From Paenibacillus catalpae (GTDB lineage Bacteria; Bacillota; Bacilli; Paenibacillales; Paenibacillaceae), in the NCBI RefSeq assembly GCF_900112695.1, contig NZ_FOMT01000002.1:1164492-1228491 (forward strand): a DNA stretch of 64,000 nucleotides. The letters are read 5' to 3'. Each line of letters starts with the position of its first letter. Position 1 is the first letter of the stretch. The notes below the pieces were generated by a model that saw nothing but the letters and a program-made list of their open reading frames with translations, was not told the origin of the DNA and searched no databases. This document shows positions 51,154 through 61,974 of this stretch, piece by piece. Both the position numbers and the translations under genes were made by a program.

Positions 51154-52110
51154 ATGATGCGGTTTGACCGACAAGGCGGTGATACCATAACTACACCAGA
51201 TAACGTATATTTATTTCCGAAGATGCTGGATCATTATCAGATTCAGCTCACCCGGATGCTGGAATCCGAGCAATATGGCGAAGCCAAGAATCTGCTTCGT
51301 TTCCTGCTCCAGTGCCGCGGTGAGGATGAACGACATTATGAGGAATGGACAAGTCTTCTTTCCTGGCTGGAAATGGCTTTTCCGGGCACGGAAGAGACCG
51401 GCATGATTACCGGCAAAGAGGATGAAGAGGAAGTCAATGAAGACAGCTTCCGGGAGCAGCTCCTGAACCCGCCCGAGCAAGATGAAGCTTACATCAAGCA
51501 AGTGCTCTATATCATGGAGCATCATCCTATGATTGACCAGCAGATTCTGGCGCTGGAACGAGCGGTATACATACAATCTCCGGAAGTGGACCAGACCATG
51601 CTGGAGTGGCTTTCAAGCGGGAAGCCGATTCATCCGGTTGTGCAATTCAAGGCTTTGCAGTGTTTGCGGAAGCGGGATATATCCGGCCAGCTGCTGCTTG
51701 AACGCATGGGTGAGAGGGTGGAGCTCGATATCGAAGCAACGCCGCTTGCGCTTGATGATTTTCCGCAGCCCGTCATCCGGATTTTGGAAAGAGTGGAAGC
51801 TGTAACTGAAGTAGACGACCCTACTCTTCCTCATTTTGCCAGAGAATTGTGGAAGGAAAGTCTCCAATTTCTGTATGGCACATCCGCCTATCAGTGGATG
51901 CAGAGAGAAGATGACGAGACGGTGGACAGCTACGCAGCAGCGCTCCATTTGACCTTGCTGCTCACGGTTTACGGCACTGCGAATGATGATGATATCCGGG
52001 AAGCCTACGGCATAACAGAGCCATTGCGATTCCGTTATGAGCAGGCGTGCAGGACACTTCGGCAGGTAGCTGCAATGCAGCAATCTACCGAAGATGATCA
52101 TCAGCCTTGA
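51154..52110 (+). CDS. YsoA-like conserved protein upstream of tig
   Basis: 318 aa, soluble, acidic and largely helical. Leu/Glu-rich repeats such as HYQIQLTRMLESEQYGEAKNLLRFLLQCRGEDERHYEEWTSLLSWLE look like TPR helices. The N-terminus (NVYLFPKMLDHYQIQL) and the place directly before tig resemble B. subtilis YsoA, a TPR-type protein of unknown role. There is no clear ribosome site for ATG 51154 or 51157, so the start is uncertain. A TATAAT lies at 51122-51127. The 250 bases between the tRNA promoter and this gene hold nothing else recognisable. Confidence 0.75.
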   Translation: MMRFDRQGGDTITTPDNVYLFPKMLDHYQIQLTRMLESEQYGEAKNLLRFLLQCRGEDERHYEEWTSLLSWLEMAFPGTEETGMITGKEDEEEVNEDSFREQLLNPPEQDEAYIKQVLYIMEHHPMIDQQILALERAVYIQSPEVDQTMLEWLSSGKPIHPVVQFKALQCLRKRDISGQLLLERMGERVELDIEATPLALDDFPQPVIRILERVEAVTEVDDPTLPHFARELWKESLQFLYGTSAYQWMQREDDETVDSYAAALHLTLLLTVYGTANDDDIREAYGITEPLRFRYEQACRTLRQVAAMQQSTEDDHQP

Positions 52111-52197
52111 AATGATGGCCAAGGTTGATTATAATAGAGTGGTTTATGAAGCGAATACTAATTGGCGTGATGCGTATTTTGGAGGGGAAAGCATAAA

Positions 52198-53502
52198 ATG
52201 AAAGCAACTTGGGAAAAAATAGACAAGAACCTCGTCTCGATCGACGTTGAGGTTGATGCTGAGAAAGTCGCTGCAGCACTTGATCAAGCATTTAAGAAAG
52301 TCGTGCAAAAGGTAAACGTACCTGGCTTCCGTAAAGGCAAAGTGCCTCGCGGAATGTTCGAATCCCGTTTCGGCGTGGAAAGCCTGTACCAGGATGCCAT
52401 TGACATCCTGCTGCCGCAAGCTTACGAAGAAGCCGTTAAGGTTACGGAGCAACGTCCTGTTGACCGTCCTGAAATCGATGTTGAACAATTCGCTAAAGGC
52501 CAAACGTTCAAATTCAAAGCTAAAGTTATCGTTCGCCCGGAAGTAACTCTTGGCGAATACAAAGGCCTGGAAATTCCTTCCTTTGAAGCGACAGTAAGCG
52601 ACGAAGAAGTTAACGCTGAACTGGAGCGTCTGCAACAACGCCATGCTGAGCTGACTGTAGTTGAAGAAGGTCCTGCTCAAAACGGCGATATCGCTGTACT
52701 TGACTTTGACGGTTATGTAGACGGCGAAGCATTCGACGGCGGCAAAGCAGAGAACTATTCCCTTGAACTGGGTTCCGGCTCGTTCATCCCTGGCTTTGAA
52801 GATCAAGTTGTTGGCATGCAAACAGGCGACTTCAAGGATGTCGAAGTAACATTCCCTGAATCCTACCATGCTGAGAACCTGGCTGGTAAACCAGCTGTGT
52901 TCAAAGTGAAACTGCATGAAATCAAACGTAAAAACCTGCCGGCTCTTGACGATGAGTTCGCGAAAGATATCAGCGAATTCGACACTCTTGAAGAGTACAA
53001 GCAGGATCTTGTCTCCAAGCTGAAAGAAAGCAAAGAGGGCGAAGCAGAACGTAACCTGCAAAACGCTGTAATCGAAAAAGCGGCTGAAGCTGCTGAAGTA
53101 GAAGTTCCACAGCCAATGATCGCTACTGAAGTTGACTTTATGCTCCGCGATTTCGAGAACCGTCTTCGTTCGCAAGGCATGAACATGGACCTGTACTATC
53201 AATTCTCGGGTCAAAGCGAAGCCGTACTGCGCGAGCAAATGCAAGGCGATGCAGAGAAACGCGTTCGCAACAACCTTGTTCTGAATGCAATCGCGAAAGC
53301 GGAAAACATTCAGATTTCCGAAGAAGACGTGAACGAAGAACTCGAATCGCTGTCGAAAGCTTACAACCGCCCTGCGGCTGAGCTTCGTGAGATCTTCGAG
53401 AAAAACGGTCAGTTTGACAGCTTGAAAGAAGATATCGAGCTTCGCAAAACGATTGAATTCCTCGTTGAAAACAGCAAAACAGCTGAAGTTGCTGGAGCAT
53501 AA
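52198..53502 (+). CDS. tig: Trigger factor
   Basis: 434 aa ribosome-bound chaperone with peptidyl-prolyl isomerase activity. The N-terminal ribosome-binding domain has the signature VPGFRKGKVPRGMFESRFG (about 41-59). The FKBP-type PPIase domain spans about 150-245 (NGDIAVLDFDGYVDGEAFDGGKAENYSLELGSGSFIPGFEDQVVGM), followed by the helical C-terminal chaperone arms. A GGAGGGG site precedes the ATG. Codon use is biased, as for an abundant protein. The order tig-clpX-lonB-lonA-ysxC-hemA is as in Bacillus, with clpP inserted. Confidence 0.97.
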   Translation: MKATWEKIDKNLVSIDVEVDAEKVAAALDQAFKKVVQKVNVPGFRKGKVPRGMFESRFGVESLYQDAIDILLPQAYEEAVKVTEQRPVDRPEIDVEQFAKGQTFKFKAKVIVRPEVTLGEYKGLEIPSFEATVSDEEVNAELERLQQRHAELTVVEEGPAQNGDIAVLDFDGYVDGEAFDGGKAENYSLELGSGSFIPGFEDQVVGMQTGDFKDVEVTFPESYHAENLAGKPAVFKVKLHEIKRKNLPALDDEFAKDISEFDTLEEYKQDLVSKLKESKEGEAERNLQNAVIEKAAEAAEVEVPQPMIATEVDFMLRDFENRLRSQGMNMDLYYQFSGQSEAVLREQMQGDAEKRVRNNLVLNAIAKAENIQISEEDVNEELESLSKAYNRPAAELREIFEKNGQFDSLKEDIELRKTIEFLVENSKTAEVAGA

Positions 53503-53527
53503 TAGTTAATTGAATAAATTGGAAGGA

Positions 53528-53562
53528 AAGGCACGTCATCGTCAGATACGTGCCTTCTTTTC
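53528..53562 (+). terminator. Intrinsic terminator of tig
   Basis: AAGGCACGT and ACGTGCCTT pair perfectly with an 11-base loop, followed by CTTTT. Confidence 0.85.
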
Positions 53563-53722
53563 ACCCTACATAATGAATGAGTTTGACCTGAAGAAGATCT
53601 TCAGTACATATCGAGCGCTGCTCACCGTATACTGTAGTACCCGGAAAAATGACATTGATCATTTGACGTGATACAATAAGAAATGTGAACATAAAGTCAT
53701 AAAAAGAAAAGAGGTTGGTCGC

Positions 53723-54310
53723 ATGAATCTGGTACCTATCGTAGTTGAACAAACGAATCGGGGAGAAAGATCTTACGATATTTACTCGCGCTTGCTCAAG
53801 GACAGAATCATTTTTCTCGGGAGCGCTATCGATGATGATGTAGCAAACTCAGTTATCGCACAGCTGCTTTTTCTGGCGGCCGACGATCCGGAGAAAGACA
53901 TTCATTTGTACATAAATTCCCCAGGCGGTTCTGTAACGGCCGGCATGGGCATTTATGATACAATGCAATATATTAAGCCCGATGTCTCTACGATTTGTAT
54001 GGGCATGGCAGCAAGCATGGGCTCGCTCCTTCTTACAGCCGGTGCAAAAGGCAAGCGTTTCGCTCTTCCGAACGCGGAAGTGATGATTCATCAGCCGCTC
54101 GGCGGCGTTCGCGGCCAGGCGTCGGATATTAAGATCCACGCCGACTGGATTTTGAAGACGAAGCAAAAACTTAATCAAATCTATGTGGAGCGTACCGGTC
54201 AACCTTACGAAAAAATCGACCGCGATACCGACCGCGATAATTTCATGAGCGCCGAAGAAGCGCTGAATTATGGTTTGATTGACAGAGTAATAACAACTCC
54301 GGTATCGTAA
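53723..54310 (+). CDS. clpP: ATP-dependent Clp protease proteolytic subunit
   Basis: 195 aa serine protease subunit that partners ClpX and other Clp ATPases. It starts [33 protein letters not shown]; the nucleophile Ser is in [13 protein letters not shown] (near 98), His in [15 protein letters not shown] (near 123), and the catalytic Asp in [11 protein letters not shown] (near 172). Length matches the family. It lies 24 bases before clpX, so the proteolytic core and its unfoldase are co-transcribed here, unlike in B. subtilis where clpP is elsewhere. AGAGG precedes the ATG. Confidence 0.96.
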   Translation: MNLVPIVVEQTNRGERSYDIYSRLLKDRIIFLGSAIDDDVANSVIAQLLFLAADDPEKDIHLYINSPGGSVTAGMGIYDTMQYIKPDVSTICMGMAASMGSLLLTAGAKGKRFALPNAEVMIHQPLGGVRGQASDIKIHADWILKTKQKLNQIYVERTGQPYEKIDRDTDRDNFMSAEEALNYGLIDRVITTPVS

Positions 54311-54334
54311 GGATTTAATCGAAGGGGTGATAGC

Positions 54335-55591
54335 ATGTTTAAATTCAATGATGAGAAGGGCCAACTGAAATGCTCGTTCTGCGGAAAATCCCAGGAACAA
54401 GTACGCAAACTGGTTGCTGGTCCTGGCGTTTATATATGCGATGAATGCATCGAGCTCTGCACGGAAATCGTGGAAGAGGAACTTGGGCATGAAGAAGAGC
54501 TTGATCTGAAGGATATTCCGAAACCAAAGGATATTCGCGCTATTCTCGATTCGTACGTTATCGGACAAGAATTTGCGAAAAAATCTCTTTCTGTTGCGGT
54601 TTATAACCATTACAAACGGATCAATTCGCAAAGCAAGATTGAAGACGTTGAGCTTCAAAAAAGTAACATCCTGCTCGTAGGCCCTACAGGCTCGGGTAAA
54701 ACGCTGCTTGCTCAAACGATGGCAAAAATCCTTAACGTACCGTTTGCGATTGCCGATGCAACCTCGCTGACGGAAGCCGGCTATGTCGGTGAAGACGTAG
54801 AGAACATTTTGCTGAAGCTGATTCAGGCTGCAGACTATGATGTAGAGAAAGCCGAACGCGGCATTATCTATATCGATGAGATTGATAAAGTGGCTCGTAA
54901 ATCTGAGAACCCGTCGATTACACGCGATGTATCCGGCGAAGGTGTTCAGCAAGCGCTGCTTAAAATTCTCGAAGGAACGGTCGCTTCCGTGCCACCGCAA
55001 GGCGGCCGCAAGCATCCGCACCAGGAGTTTATTCAAATCGATACAACAAACATTTTGTTCATTTGCGGCGGTGCATTCGACGGCTTGGAATCGCTGATCA
55101 AACGCCGTATCGGCAAAAAGGTGATCGGATTCAGCTCGACTGGCGAGGTTCAAAAGGATCTGAAACCTGGCGAATATTTGTCTATGGTTCTGCCTGAAGA
55201 CTTGCTGAAATTCGGCCTCATTCCAGAGTTCGTTGGCCGTTTGCCGGTTATTTCGACTTTGGAGCCGCTTGATGAAGATGCCCTGATGCGTATTCTGTCC
55301 GAACCGAAGAATGCTTTGGTGAAGCAATACCAGAAGCTGCTTGAGATGGATAACGTGAAGCTGGACTTTGAACCGGCTGCTCTGGAAGCAATCGCGAAAG
55401 AAGCGATTAAACGGAACACGGGCGCCCGCGGCTTGCGTGCCATTATCGAGGGCATTATGCTTGAAGTGATGTACGAAGTCCCTTCGCGCGACGACGTGAA
55501 TACTTGTCTCATTACGGAAAATAACGTAAAAGACAAAATCATGCCGGAGCTTACTGCCAAGAAGGGCAAGAAGAAGGAAGAAAGCGCCTAA
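54335..55591 (+). CDS. clpX: ATP-dependent Clp protease ATP-binding subunit ClpX
   Basis: 418 aa AAA+ unfoldase. The N-terminal zinc-binding domain is [30 protein letters not shown] (four Cys). Walker A is [12 protein letters not shown], the pore loop [12 protein letters not shown], Walker [34 protein letters not shown], the ClpP-docking IGF-type loop KKVIGFSS, and sensor 2 [18 protein letters not shown] precedes the ATG. The C-terminus is Lys/Glu-rich ([11 protein letters not shown]). Confidence 0.97.
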   Translation: MFKFNDEKGQLKCSFCGKSQEQVRKLVAGPGVYICDECIELCTEIVEEELGHEEELDLKDIPKPKDIRAILDSYVIGQEFAKKSLSVAVYNHYKRINSQSKIEDVELQKSNILLVGPTGSGKTLLAQTMAKILNVPFAIADATSLTEAGYVGEDVENILLKLIQAADYDVEKAERGIIYIDEIDKVARKSENPSITRDVSGEGVQQALLKILEGTVASVPPQGGRKHPHQEFIQIDTTNILFICGGAFDGLESLIKRRIGKKVIGFSSTGEVQKDLKPGEYLSMVLPEDLLKFGLIPEFVGRLPVISTLEPLDEDALMRILSEPKNALVKQYQKLLEMDNVKLDFEPAALEAIAKEAIKRNTGARGLRAIIEGIMLEVMYEVPSRDDVNTCLITENNVKDKIMPELTAKKGKKKEESA

Positions 55592-55681
55592 GTTCAATAC
55601 CGTCATCGCTTCCACCCTTTGGCCGCGGATAGTTTCGCTTGTCAGAGGGTGGAATTTGACGTTCATGGGAGAGATCATTTT

Positions 55682-56791
55682 ATGTATTTGCGCAAGGATA
55701 CTGTACCGGTCAAAGTCGGCAATTTAACGATTGGCGGCAGCAATGAGGTCATTATTCAGAGTATGTGTACAACGAAGACGGCTGATGTAGAGGCTACAGT
55801 AGCCGAGATTTTGCGTCTGGAAGAGGCAGGCTGCCAGATTGTACGGGTTACCGTTAACAATAAGGAAGCGGCTGATGCGATCAAGGAAATTAAGAAGCGG
55901 ATTAACATTCCGCTTGTTGCTGATATTCATTTCGACTATCGCCTTGCTCTTGCTGCAATTGAGAACGGCATCGATAAAGTCCGGATTAATCCGGGCAATA
56001 TCGGCCGCCGGGAGAAGGTTGAAGCTGTCGTGAAGGCCTGCAAGGAAAGGGGTATTCCAATCCGGATCGGCGTTAACGCCGGCTCGCTTGAGAATCATCT
56101 GCTGGAGAAATACGGTTATCCTACGCCTGAAGCCATGGTGGAGAGTGCGCTCTTCCATATCGGTATTCTGGAGGAGCTGGATTTCCACGATATTATCGTC
56201 TCTCTGAAGGCTTCCGATGTACCGATGGCAATTGCGGCCTACAGCATGGCTGCGGAGAAAATCAAGTATCCGCTGCATCTGGGTATCACGGAAGCAGGTA
56301 CGCTTCATTCGGGTACCATCAAAAGCTCAGCAGGTATTGGCGCTTTGCTTGCCCTCGGAATCGGCAACACCGTGCGTATCAGCCTAAGTGCTGACCCGGT
56401 TGAGGAAGTGAAGGTCGCCCGCGAACTGCTTAAGACCTTTGGTCTGATTACGAACGCGGCAACCCTTATCTCTTGTCCGACTTGCGGACGTCTGGATATC
56501 GATCTGTTCTCGATCGCCAACGAAGTGGAAGAGTATATCTCGAAGGTTAAAGTACCGATTAAGGTTTCTGTTCTTGGCTGCGCGGTTAACGGTCCGGGCG
56601 AGGCACGCGAGGCGGATATCGGTATTGCCGGCGCACGTGGCGAAGGCTTGCTGTTCCGTTATGGAGAGATGATCCGTAAAGTGCCGGAAGCGGAGCTCTT
56701 GAATGAGCTGAAGAAAGAAATCGACGAGATCGTCCGCGTGTTTGAAGCGACTGGCGAAATTCCGGGACGCAGTAATCATGCGCATGCATAA
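55682..56791 (+). CDS. ispG: 4-hydroxy-3-methylbut-2-enyl diphosphate synthase (IspG)
   Basis: 369 aa iron-sulfur enzyme of the MEP isoprenoid pathway. The N-terminal barrel starts [39 protein letters not shown]. The 4Fe-4S ligands are in [15 protein letters not shown] (two Cys) and [12 protein letters not shown] (third), with the Glu ligand near the end of that block. ATG 55682 is chosen because homologues start there and GGGAGAG precedes it. With fni at 39067 the window holds two isoprenoid genes, an MEP enzyme and a type 2 isomerase. A large terminator follows. Confidence 0.96.
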   Translation: MYLRKDTVPVKVGNLTIGGSNEVIIQSMCTTKTADVEATVAEILRLEEAGCQIVRVTVNNKEAADAIKEIKKRINIPLVADIHFDYRLALAAIENGIDKVRINPGNIGRREKVEAVVKACKERGIPIRIGVNAGSLENHLLEKYGYPTPEAMVESALFHIGILEELDFHDIIVSLKASDVPMAIAAYSMAAEKIKYPLHLGITEAGTLHSGTIKSSAGIGALLALGIGNTVRISLSADPVEEVKVARELLKTFGLITNAATLISCPTCGRLDIDLFSIANEVEEYISKVKVPIKVSVLGCAVNGPGEAREADIGIAGARGEGLLFRYGEMIRKVPEAELLNELKKEIDEIVRVFEATGEIPGRSNHAHA

Positions 56792-56804
56792 TCTATCATG
56801 ATAC

Positions 56805-56862
56805 AAAAGAGGCATTTCGAAGCAACCTTTTCTGTTGGTTGTTTTAGAATGCCTCTTTTTTC
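56805..56862 (+). terminator. Intrinsic terminator of ispG
   Basis: AAAAGAGGCATT and AATGCCTCTTTT pair around an inner CAACC/GGTTG hairpin, followed by T6. Confidence 0.85.
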
Positions 56863-56955
56863 TTCTGAAAGCGATTATTCCCTGCGGCAAGGGGCAATAC
56901 TACCAATTACGTACTCTTTTGCCGGAATAGTTTGCTTCGAGAGGAGAAGATATTA

Positions 56956-58659
56956 ATGAGTTTAAGTATGGTATTGATGCTGATCCAAGTTTTTTTTGCT
57001 GTGGTTATTGGCTTATATTTTTGGAATTTGCTGCGTAATCAGAAGACGAACCGCTCGGCGGTCGATCGGGAATCACGCAAGGAGATGGATAAGCTGCGCA
57101 AGCTTCGTTCCATCTCGCTGACGAAGCCCTTGGCGGAGAAAACACGTCCGCAGGCTATGCAGGACATTGTGGGCCAAACAGACGGCCTGCGCGCGCTGAA
57201 GGCGGCGCTGTGCAGCGCTAACCCGCAGCATGTCATTATTTACGGACCGCCGGGCGTCGGTAAGACGGCGGCTGCACGTGTTGTATTGGAGGAGGCCAAG
57301 AAGAATCCTTCTTCACCGTTCCTGACGGAAGCGAAATTCACTGAAATTGATGCGACAACAGCCCGTTTTGACGAACGGGGGATTGCCGATCCGCTGATTG
57401 GTTCCGTTCATGATCCGATTTATCAAGGAGCAGGGGCTATGGGGGTAGCAGGCATTCCTCAGCCGAAGCCGGGTGCGGTTACGAAGGCACATGGCGGGAT
57501 CCTGTTTATCGACGAAATCGGTGAATTGCATCCGATTCAAATGAATAAGCTTTTAAAAGTACTGGAAGACCGCAAAGTATTTCTGGAGAGTGCCTATTAT
57601 AATTCGGAGGATGCAAATATCCCTGTCTATATCCACGATATATTCCAGAACGGTCTGCCTGCAGACTTCCGTTTGGTTGGAGCAACAACACGTTCGCCTC
57701 AGGATCTGCCTCCGGCAATCCGCTCGCGTTGCATGGAAATTTATTTCCGCCCGCTTTTGGCCAGCGAGATTGCTTCGATTGCGGAGAATGCGATTAAGAA
57801 GATTGGTTTTGGTTCATGCCCGGATGCCGTTGATGTCGTGAAGAAATATGCGACGAACGGACGCGAGGCGGTTAATGTTATTCAGCTTGCTGCGGGTATT
57901 GCTTTGTCTGAGAAGCGTGATGCCATTACGGGGGCGGATGTGGAATGGGTTGTGAACAGCAGTCAAATCCCGCCGCGTCCTGACCGTAAAGTGCCGGAGG
58001 CGCCTCAAATTGGCTTTGTAAACGGTCTGGCTGTATACGGGCCTAATATGGGAACCCTGCTGGAAATCGAAGTCAGTGCGATTCCTGCGGCCGCTGGCAA
58101 AGGGCAATATACGATTACCGGTGTAGTAGACGAGGAAGAGCTGGGAGGCGGCTCTCGGACACTTAGACGGAAAAGTATGGCGAAGGGTTCTGTAGAAAAC
58201 GTGCTGACGATGCTTCGCCGTTACGGGCTGAATCCGAATGACTATGACCTGCATATTAATTTCCCGGGCGGTACGCCAATCGATGGCCCGTCTGCGGGGA
58301 TTGCTATGGCGACGGCCATTGCCTCCGCAATTAAAGAGGTGCCGATCGACAATAAGCTGGCAATGACAGGCGAGGTTGGCATTCACGGCAATGTGAAGCC
58401 GGTTGGCGGCGTGCTTGCCAAGGTAGAGGCTGCGTTCCAGGCTGGTGCGGATACGGTTATTATCCCGCGGGAGAACTGGCAGGCGATTTTTGCGGACCTG
58501 GAAGGACTGAAAGTCATCCCGGTAGACCGGGTTGATGAAGTGTTCAGGTATGTCTTTCCAATTGGCGAAACGGTTGTTGCAGAGGTTGAAAACCATGTCG
58601 GAACAGATCTTTTTATCGCTACGGGGGTTCCCTATTTGCAGGCGGATTCCGTGGAATGA
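56956..58659 (+). CDS. lonB: ATP-dependent protease LonB
   Basis: 567 aa. The N-terminal membrane helix (about 3-23, LSMVLMLIQVFFAVVIGLYFWNLL) is as in B. subtilis LonB, which is made in the forespore. The AAA+ domain has [19 protein letters not shown] and ILFIDEIGELHPIQMNKLLKVLEDRK; the Lon protease domain has the catalytic Ser in PIDGPSAGIAMATA and Lys in GGVLAKVEAAFQAGA. ATG 56956 with GAGAGGAG is chosen over an earlier in-frame start. It is followed closely by lonA, the same pair as in Bacillus. Confidence 0.95.
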   Translation: MSLSMVLMLIQVFFAVVIGLYFWNLLRNQKTNRSAVDRESRKEMDKLRKLRSISLTKPLAEKTRPQAMQDIVGQTDGLRALKAALCSANPQHVIIYGPPGVGKTAAARVVLEEAKKNPSSPFLTEAKFTEIDATTARFDERGIADPLIGSVHDPIYQGAGAMGVAGIPQPKPGAVTKAHGGILFIDEIGELHPIQMNKLLKVLEDRKVFLESAYYNSEDANIPVYIHDIFQNGLPADFRLVGATTRSPQDLPPAIRSRCMEIYFRPLLASEIASIAENAIKKIGFGSCPDAVDVVKKYATNGREAVNVIQLAAGIALSEKRDAITGADVEWVVNSSQIPPRPDRKVPEAPQIGFVNGLAVYGPNMGTLLEIEVSAIPAAAGKGQYTITGVVDEEELGGGSRTLRRKSMAKGSVENVLTMLRRYGLNPNDYDLHINFPGGTPIDGPSAGIAMATAIASAIKEVPIDNKLAMTGEVGIHGNVKPVGGVLAKVEAAFQAGADTVIIPRENWQAIFADLEGLKVIPVDRVDEVFRYVFPIGETVVAEVENHVGTDLFIATGVPYLQADSVE

Positions 58660-58695
58660 TAAAATAGGGTATTCGAAACAATTGGAGGTGCTGGT

Positions 58696-61191
58696 GTGGG
58701 ATCCGGAAAAACGAAAGGCCGGCGGCTTCCCCTGCTTCCTTTAAGGGGGCTGCTTGTATATCCCAGCATGGTGCTCCACCTTGATGTGGGAAGAGACAAA
58801 TCGGTACGGGCACTGGAGAAATCAATGATCGATGATCACATGATTCTTCTGTGCTCGCAATCCGAAGTCAATATTGAAGACCCTACAGAAGACGATATTT
58901 ACCGCGTCGGCACCATTGCGAAGGTAAGACAGATGCTGAAGCTGCCAAACGGTACAATCCGTGTGCTGGTTGAAGGTGTTGTAAGAGCCGAGATTGTGGA
59001 TTATGTGCCAAACGATCAGTTCTACGAGGTAACGGTGCTCGAACTTCCTGAGCCGGAGACCGAAGATCCGGAAGTGGATGCCCTTATGCGGTCGGTGCTC
59101 AGCCAGTTTGAGCATTATATTTCGCTTTCGAAGAAAGTAACGCCGGAGACACTTGCTGCCGTATCGGATATCGATGAGCCTGGCAGGCTGGCAGACGTCA
59201 TTACGAGCCACTTATCGCTGAAGATCAAAGATAAGCAGGATATTCTGGAAACGATTGATGTCCGGGAACGGCTCGAACGACTGCTTGATATTCTGAATAA
59301 CGAGCGTGAAGTGCTGGAGCTCGAACGCAAAATTAACCAACGCGTCAAGAAGCAGATGGAGAAGACGCAGAAGGAATATTATTTGCGCGAGCAGATGAAA
59401 GCGATCCAGAAGGAGCTTGGCGAGAAGGAAGGCCGCGCTGGCGAAGTCGAAGAGCTTCGTAATCAACTGGCTGAAGCGGGAGTACCTGATCTCGTGAAAG
59501 AGAAGGTCGAGAAGGAAATTGACCGTCTGGAGAAAATGCCTGCGACTTCCGCCGAGGGCGGCGTTATCCGCAATTATATTGATTGGTTATTAGCACTGCC
59601 GTGGAGCAAGCATACGGAAGATGATCTTTCCTTAAGCAAGGCGGAGGAGATCCTGAACAACGATCACTACGGCCTTGAGAAGCCGAAGGAGCGTGTGCTT
59701 GAATATTTGGCGGTACAGCAGCTGGTGAAGAAGATGAAGGGGCCGATTCTGTGTCTGGTTGGACCTCCGGGTGTCGGCAAGACTTCCCTTGCCCGCTCGA
59801 TCGCCAAATCGTTAGACCGCAAGTTTGTACGAATCTCCCTTGGCGGCGTTCGTGATGAAGCCGAAATCCGCGGTCACCGCCGGACGTATGTCGGCGCCAT
59901 GCCGGGACGAATCATTCAGGGAATGAAGACCGCGGGTTCTTATAATCCGGTCTTCCTGCTCGACGAGATCGATAAGATGGCCAGCGATTTCCGCGGCGAT
60001 CCTTCGTCGGCTTTGCTTGAGGTGCTTGATCCGGAGCAAAATAATACGTTCAGCGACCACTTCATTGAAGTGCCGTTTGATTTGTCCAACGTGATGTTCG
60101 TAACAACCGCGAATTCGATGCACAACATTCCGCGGCCGCTGCTGGACCGGATGGAAGTGCTGTACATTCCGGGATACACGGAACTTGAGAAGCAGCAGAT
60201 CGCCGAGCGGTATCTTTTGCCGAAGCAGCGCAAGGAGCATGGCTTGACCGAAGATCAGCTTGCCCTTGAGGACGAAGTGGTGCTTCAGCTGATCCGCGAA
60301 TATACGCGTGAGTCCGGCGTGCGGAACCTGGAGCAGCAGATTGCCGCGCTTTGCCGGAAGGCTGCGAAGCATATTGTAGCTGCCGGCGCGAAGCCGAGCC
60401 CGGGCAGCAAGGAAGAAACAAGCGGAGACATTGCAGCTACGCCTTACGAGGCGCCTGAGCTGAATACGCTCGAGGCGGCCTTTGGTTCGGATGCGGAAGA
60501 GGAAAAGGCCGAAGCAGCAGCTCCTGCGACGATCGTGACCGTTACGCCGGAACTGCTGAAGGAATGGCTTGGACCTGCGAAATTCCGTCATGGCACGGCT
60601 GAGGTGGAGAATCAGATTGGAGCTGTTACGGGACTCGCCTGGACGGAAGTAGGCGGCGACACGCTTGTGATTGAAGTGACGGTCATGCCGGGCACCGGCA
60701 AGCTGACTCTGACCGGCAAGCTGGGCGATGTCATGAAGGAATCGGCCCAGGCGGCATTCAGCTATACCCGGTCCAAGGCGCTTGAGCTTGGAATTGATCC
60801 TGAGTTCCATGTGAATAAGGATATCCATATTCATATTCCTGAAGGCGCGATTCCAAAAGACGGACCATCGGCCGGCATAACAATGGCGACTGCGCTGATC
60901 TCCGCTTTGACGAACCGCTACGTATCGAAGGAAGTGGCGATGACCGGAGAGATAACGCTCCGCGGGCGCGTGCTTCCAATCGGCGGGCTCAAGGAAAAGT
61001 CGCTGGCCGCACACCGTGCAGGCATCCGGAAGGTACTCCTGCCAAAGGATAATGAACGCGATATAAGCGATATTCCGGACAGCATACGCAGTGAAATGAC
61101 CTTTGTTCCCGTCAGCCATATGGACGAAGTACTGCAGCACGCACTGCTGCCGGTCAACACAGAAGAGAAAGCAGGAACAGCAATCGGATGA
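58696..61191 (+). CDS. lonA: ATP-dependent protease LonA
   Basis: 831 aa. The N-terminal LON domain ([30 protein letters not shown]) precedes a coiled coil, Walker [16 protein letters not shown], Walker [11 protein letters not shown], and the protease domain with Ser in [19 protein letters not shown] and Lys in [15 protein letters not shown]. It is about 55 residues longer than B. subtilis LonA. The extra is an acidic, Ala/Glu-rich insertion (near 570-615, [15 protein letters not shown] to [15 protein letters not shown]) between the AAA+ and protease parts. GTG 58696 follows GGAGGTG. It overlaps ysxC by 4 bases. Confidence 0.96.
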   Translation: MGSGKTKGRRLPLLPLRGLLVYPSMVLHLDVGRDKSVRALEKSMIDDHMILLCSQSEVNIEDPTEDDIYRVGTIAKVRQMLKLPNGTIRVLVEGVVRAEIVDYVPNDQFYEVTVLELPEPETEDPEVDALMRSVLSQFEHYISLSKKVTPETLAAVSDIDEPGRLADVITSHLSLKIKDKQDILETIDVRERLERLLDILNNEREVLELERKINQRVKKQMEKTQKEYYLREQMKAIQKELGEKEGRAGEVEELRNQLAEAGVPDLVKEKVEKEIDRLEKMPATSAEGGVIRNYIDWLLALPWSKHTEDDLSLSKAEEILNNDHYGLEKPKERVLEYLAVQQLVKKMKGPILCLVGPPGVGKTSLARSIAKSLDRKFVRISLGGVRDEAEIRGHRRTYVGAMPGRIIQGMKTAGSYNPVFLLDEIDKMASDFRGDPSSALLEVLDPEQNNTFSDHFIEVPFDLSNVMFVTTANSMHNIPRPLLDRMEVLYIPGYTELEKQQIAERYLLPKQRKEHGLTEDQLALEDEVVLQLIREYTRESGVRNLEQQIAALCRKAAKHIVAAGAKPSPGSKEETSGDIAATPYEAPELNTLEAAFGSDAEEEKAEAAAPATIVTVTPELLKEWLGPAKFRHGTAEVENQIGAVTGLAWTEVGGDTLVIEVTVMPGTGKLTLTGKLGDVMKESAQAAFSYTRSKALELGIDPEFHVNKDIHIHIPEGAIPKDGPSAGITMATALISALTNRYVSKEVAMTGEITLRGRVLPIGGLKEKSLAAHRAGIRKVLLPKDNERDISDIPDSIRSEMTFVPVSHMDEVLQHALLPVNTEEKAGTAIG

Positions 61192-61793
61192 AAATTACAC
61201 AATCAGAATTTATTATAAGCGCAGTAAGACCTTCGCAATATCCAGTTGACGCCTTGCCAGAGATAGCTCTGGCAGGGCGTTCCAATGTCGGCAAATCGTC
61301 GCTCATTAACAAATTGATTTTAAGGAAAAACCTGGCAAGAACAAGCTCGCAGCCCGGTAAGACGCAGCAGCTTAACTATTATCGCGTGAATGACATGGTC
61401 TATTTTGTCGATTTTCCCGGCTATGGATATGCAAAAGTATCAAAAACGCAGCGTGAGCTGTTCGGTCAAATGATCGAAACTTATATTCGTGACCGTAAGG
61501 AACTGAAATTGCAACTTCTGGTTATCGATATGCGCCATGCTCCATCAAAAGATGACGTGCTCATGTATCATTGGCTGAAGCATTATAACGTACCGACCTG
61601 CATTGTTTGCACCAAAGCGGATAAAATCCCGAAAAGCAAGTGGGACAAGCATGTAAAGGTTATCAAGGAGACGCTTGAGGCAGATCCGCGCGATTCATTG
61701 GTCATGTTTTCTTCAGAGACAGGGCTTGGACGCGAGAAGCTTTGGGAGGTCATTAATGGTGCGATTGGGCACATAACGGAGATAGATCAATAA
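61188..61793 (+). CDS. ysxC: Ribosome biogenesis GTPase YsxC/EngB
   Basis: 201 aa essential GTPase of the TrmE-Era-EngA family that acts in 50S assembly. G1 is [18 protein letters not shown] (about 27-44), then [15 protein letters not shown] (G2), [12 protein letters not shown] (G3), [11 protein letters not shown] (G4) and MFSSETGLG (G5). The ATG overlaps the lonA stop (ATGA), as in Bacillus. This is the third ribosome- or protein-quality gene in a row. Confidence 0.96.
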   Translation: MKITQSEFIISAVRPSQYPVDALPEIALAGRSNVGKSSLINKLILRKNLARTSSQPGKTQQLNYYRVNDMVYFVDFPGYGYAKVSKTQRELFGQMIETYIRDRKELKLQLLVIDMRHAPSKDDVLMYHWLKHYNVPTCIVCTKADKIPKSKWDKHVKVIKETLEADPRDSLVMFSSETGLGREKLWEVINGAIGHITEIDQ

Positions 61794-61974
61794 CTTCCTC
61801 TATAATGCAGAGGATACAGCAAGAAATACAGCTTTACTCGTGAAATCTACGGGATTTTTCAGAAATATGCGAGAATATCGAGGCTGGACGGCAGGAATAA
61901 AAAGCTCTGATCACGTATAATATACTTAGACATTAAGAACAAAAGCGCAAGTTTAAAGAATTGAGGAGATTTTT

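Noticed and set aside
52144-53244. 366-codon minus-strand frame across tig
   Set aside because: It is a shadow of the trigger factor gene caused by biased codon use.
53580-53720. CtsR operator upstream of clpP
   Set aside because: Only one half-like site (TTTGACCT near 53580) is present; the tandem GGTCAAA repeat that CtsR needs is missing.
53849-55678. 609-codon open frame on the minus strand across clpP-clpX
   Set aside because: It is a shadow of two certain genes; no ribosome site and an unnatural, Arg/Phe/Asn-rich composition.
59812-61140. 442-codon minus-strand frame across lonA
   Set aside because: A shadow of lonA; His/Arg-rich with no domain.
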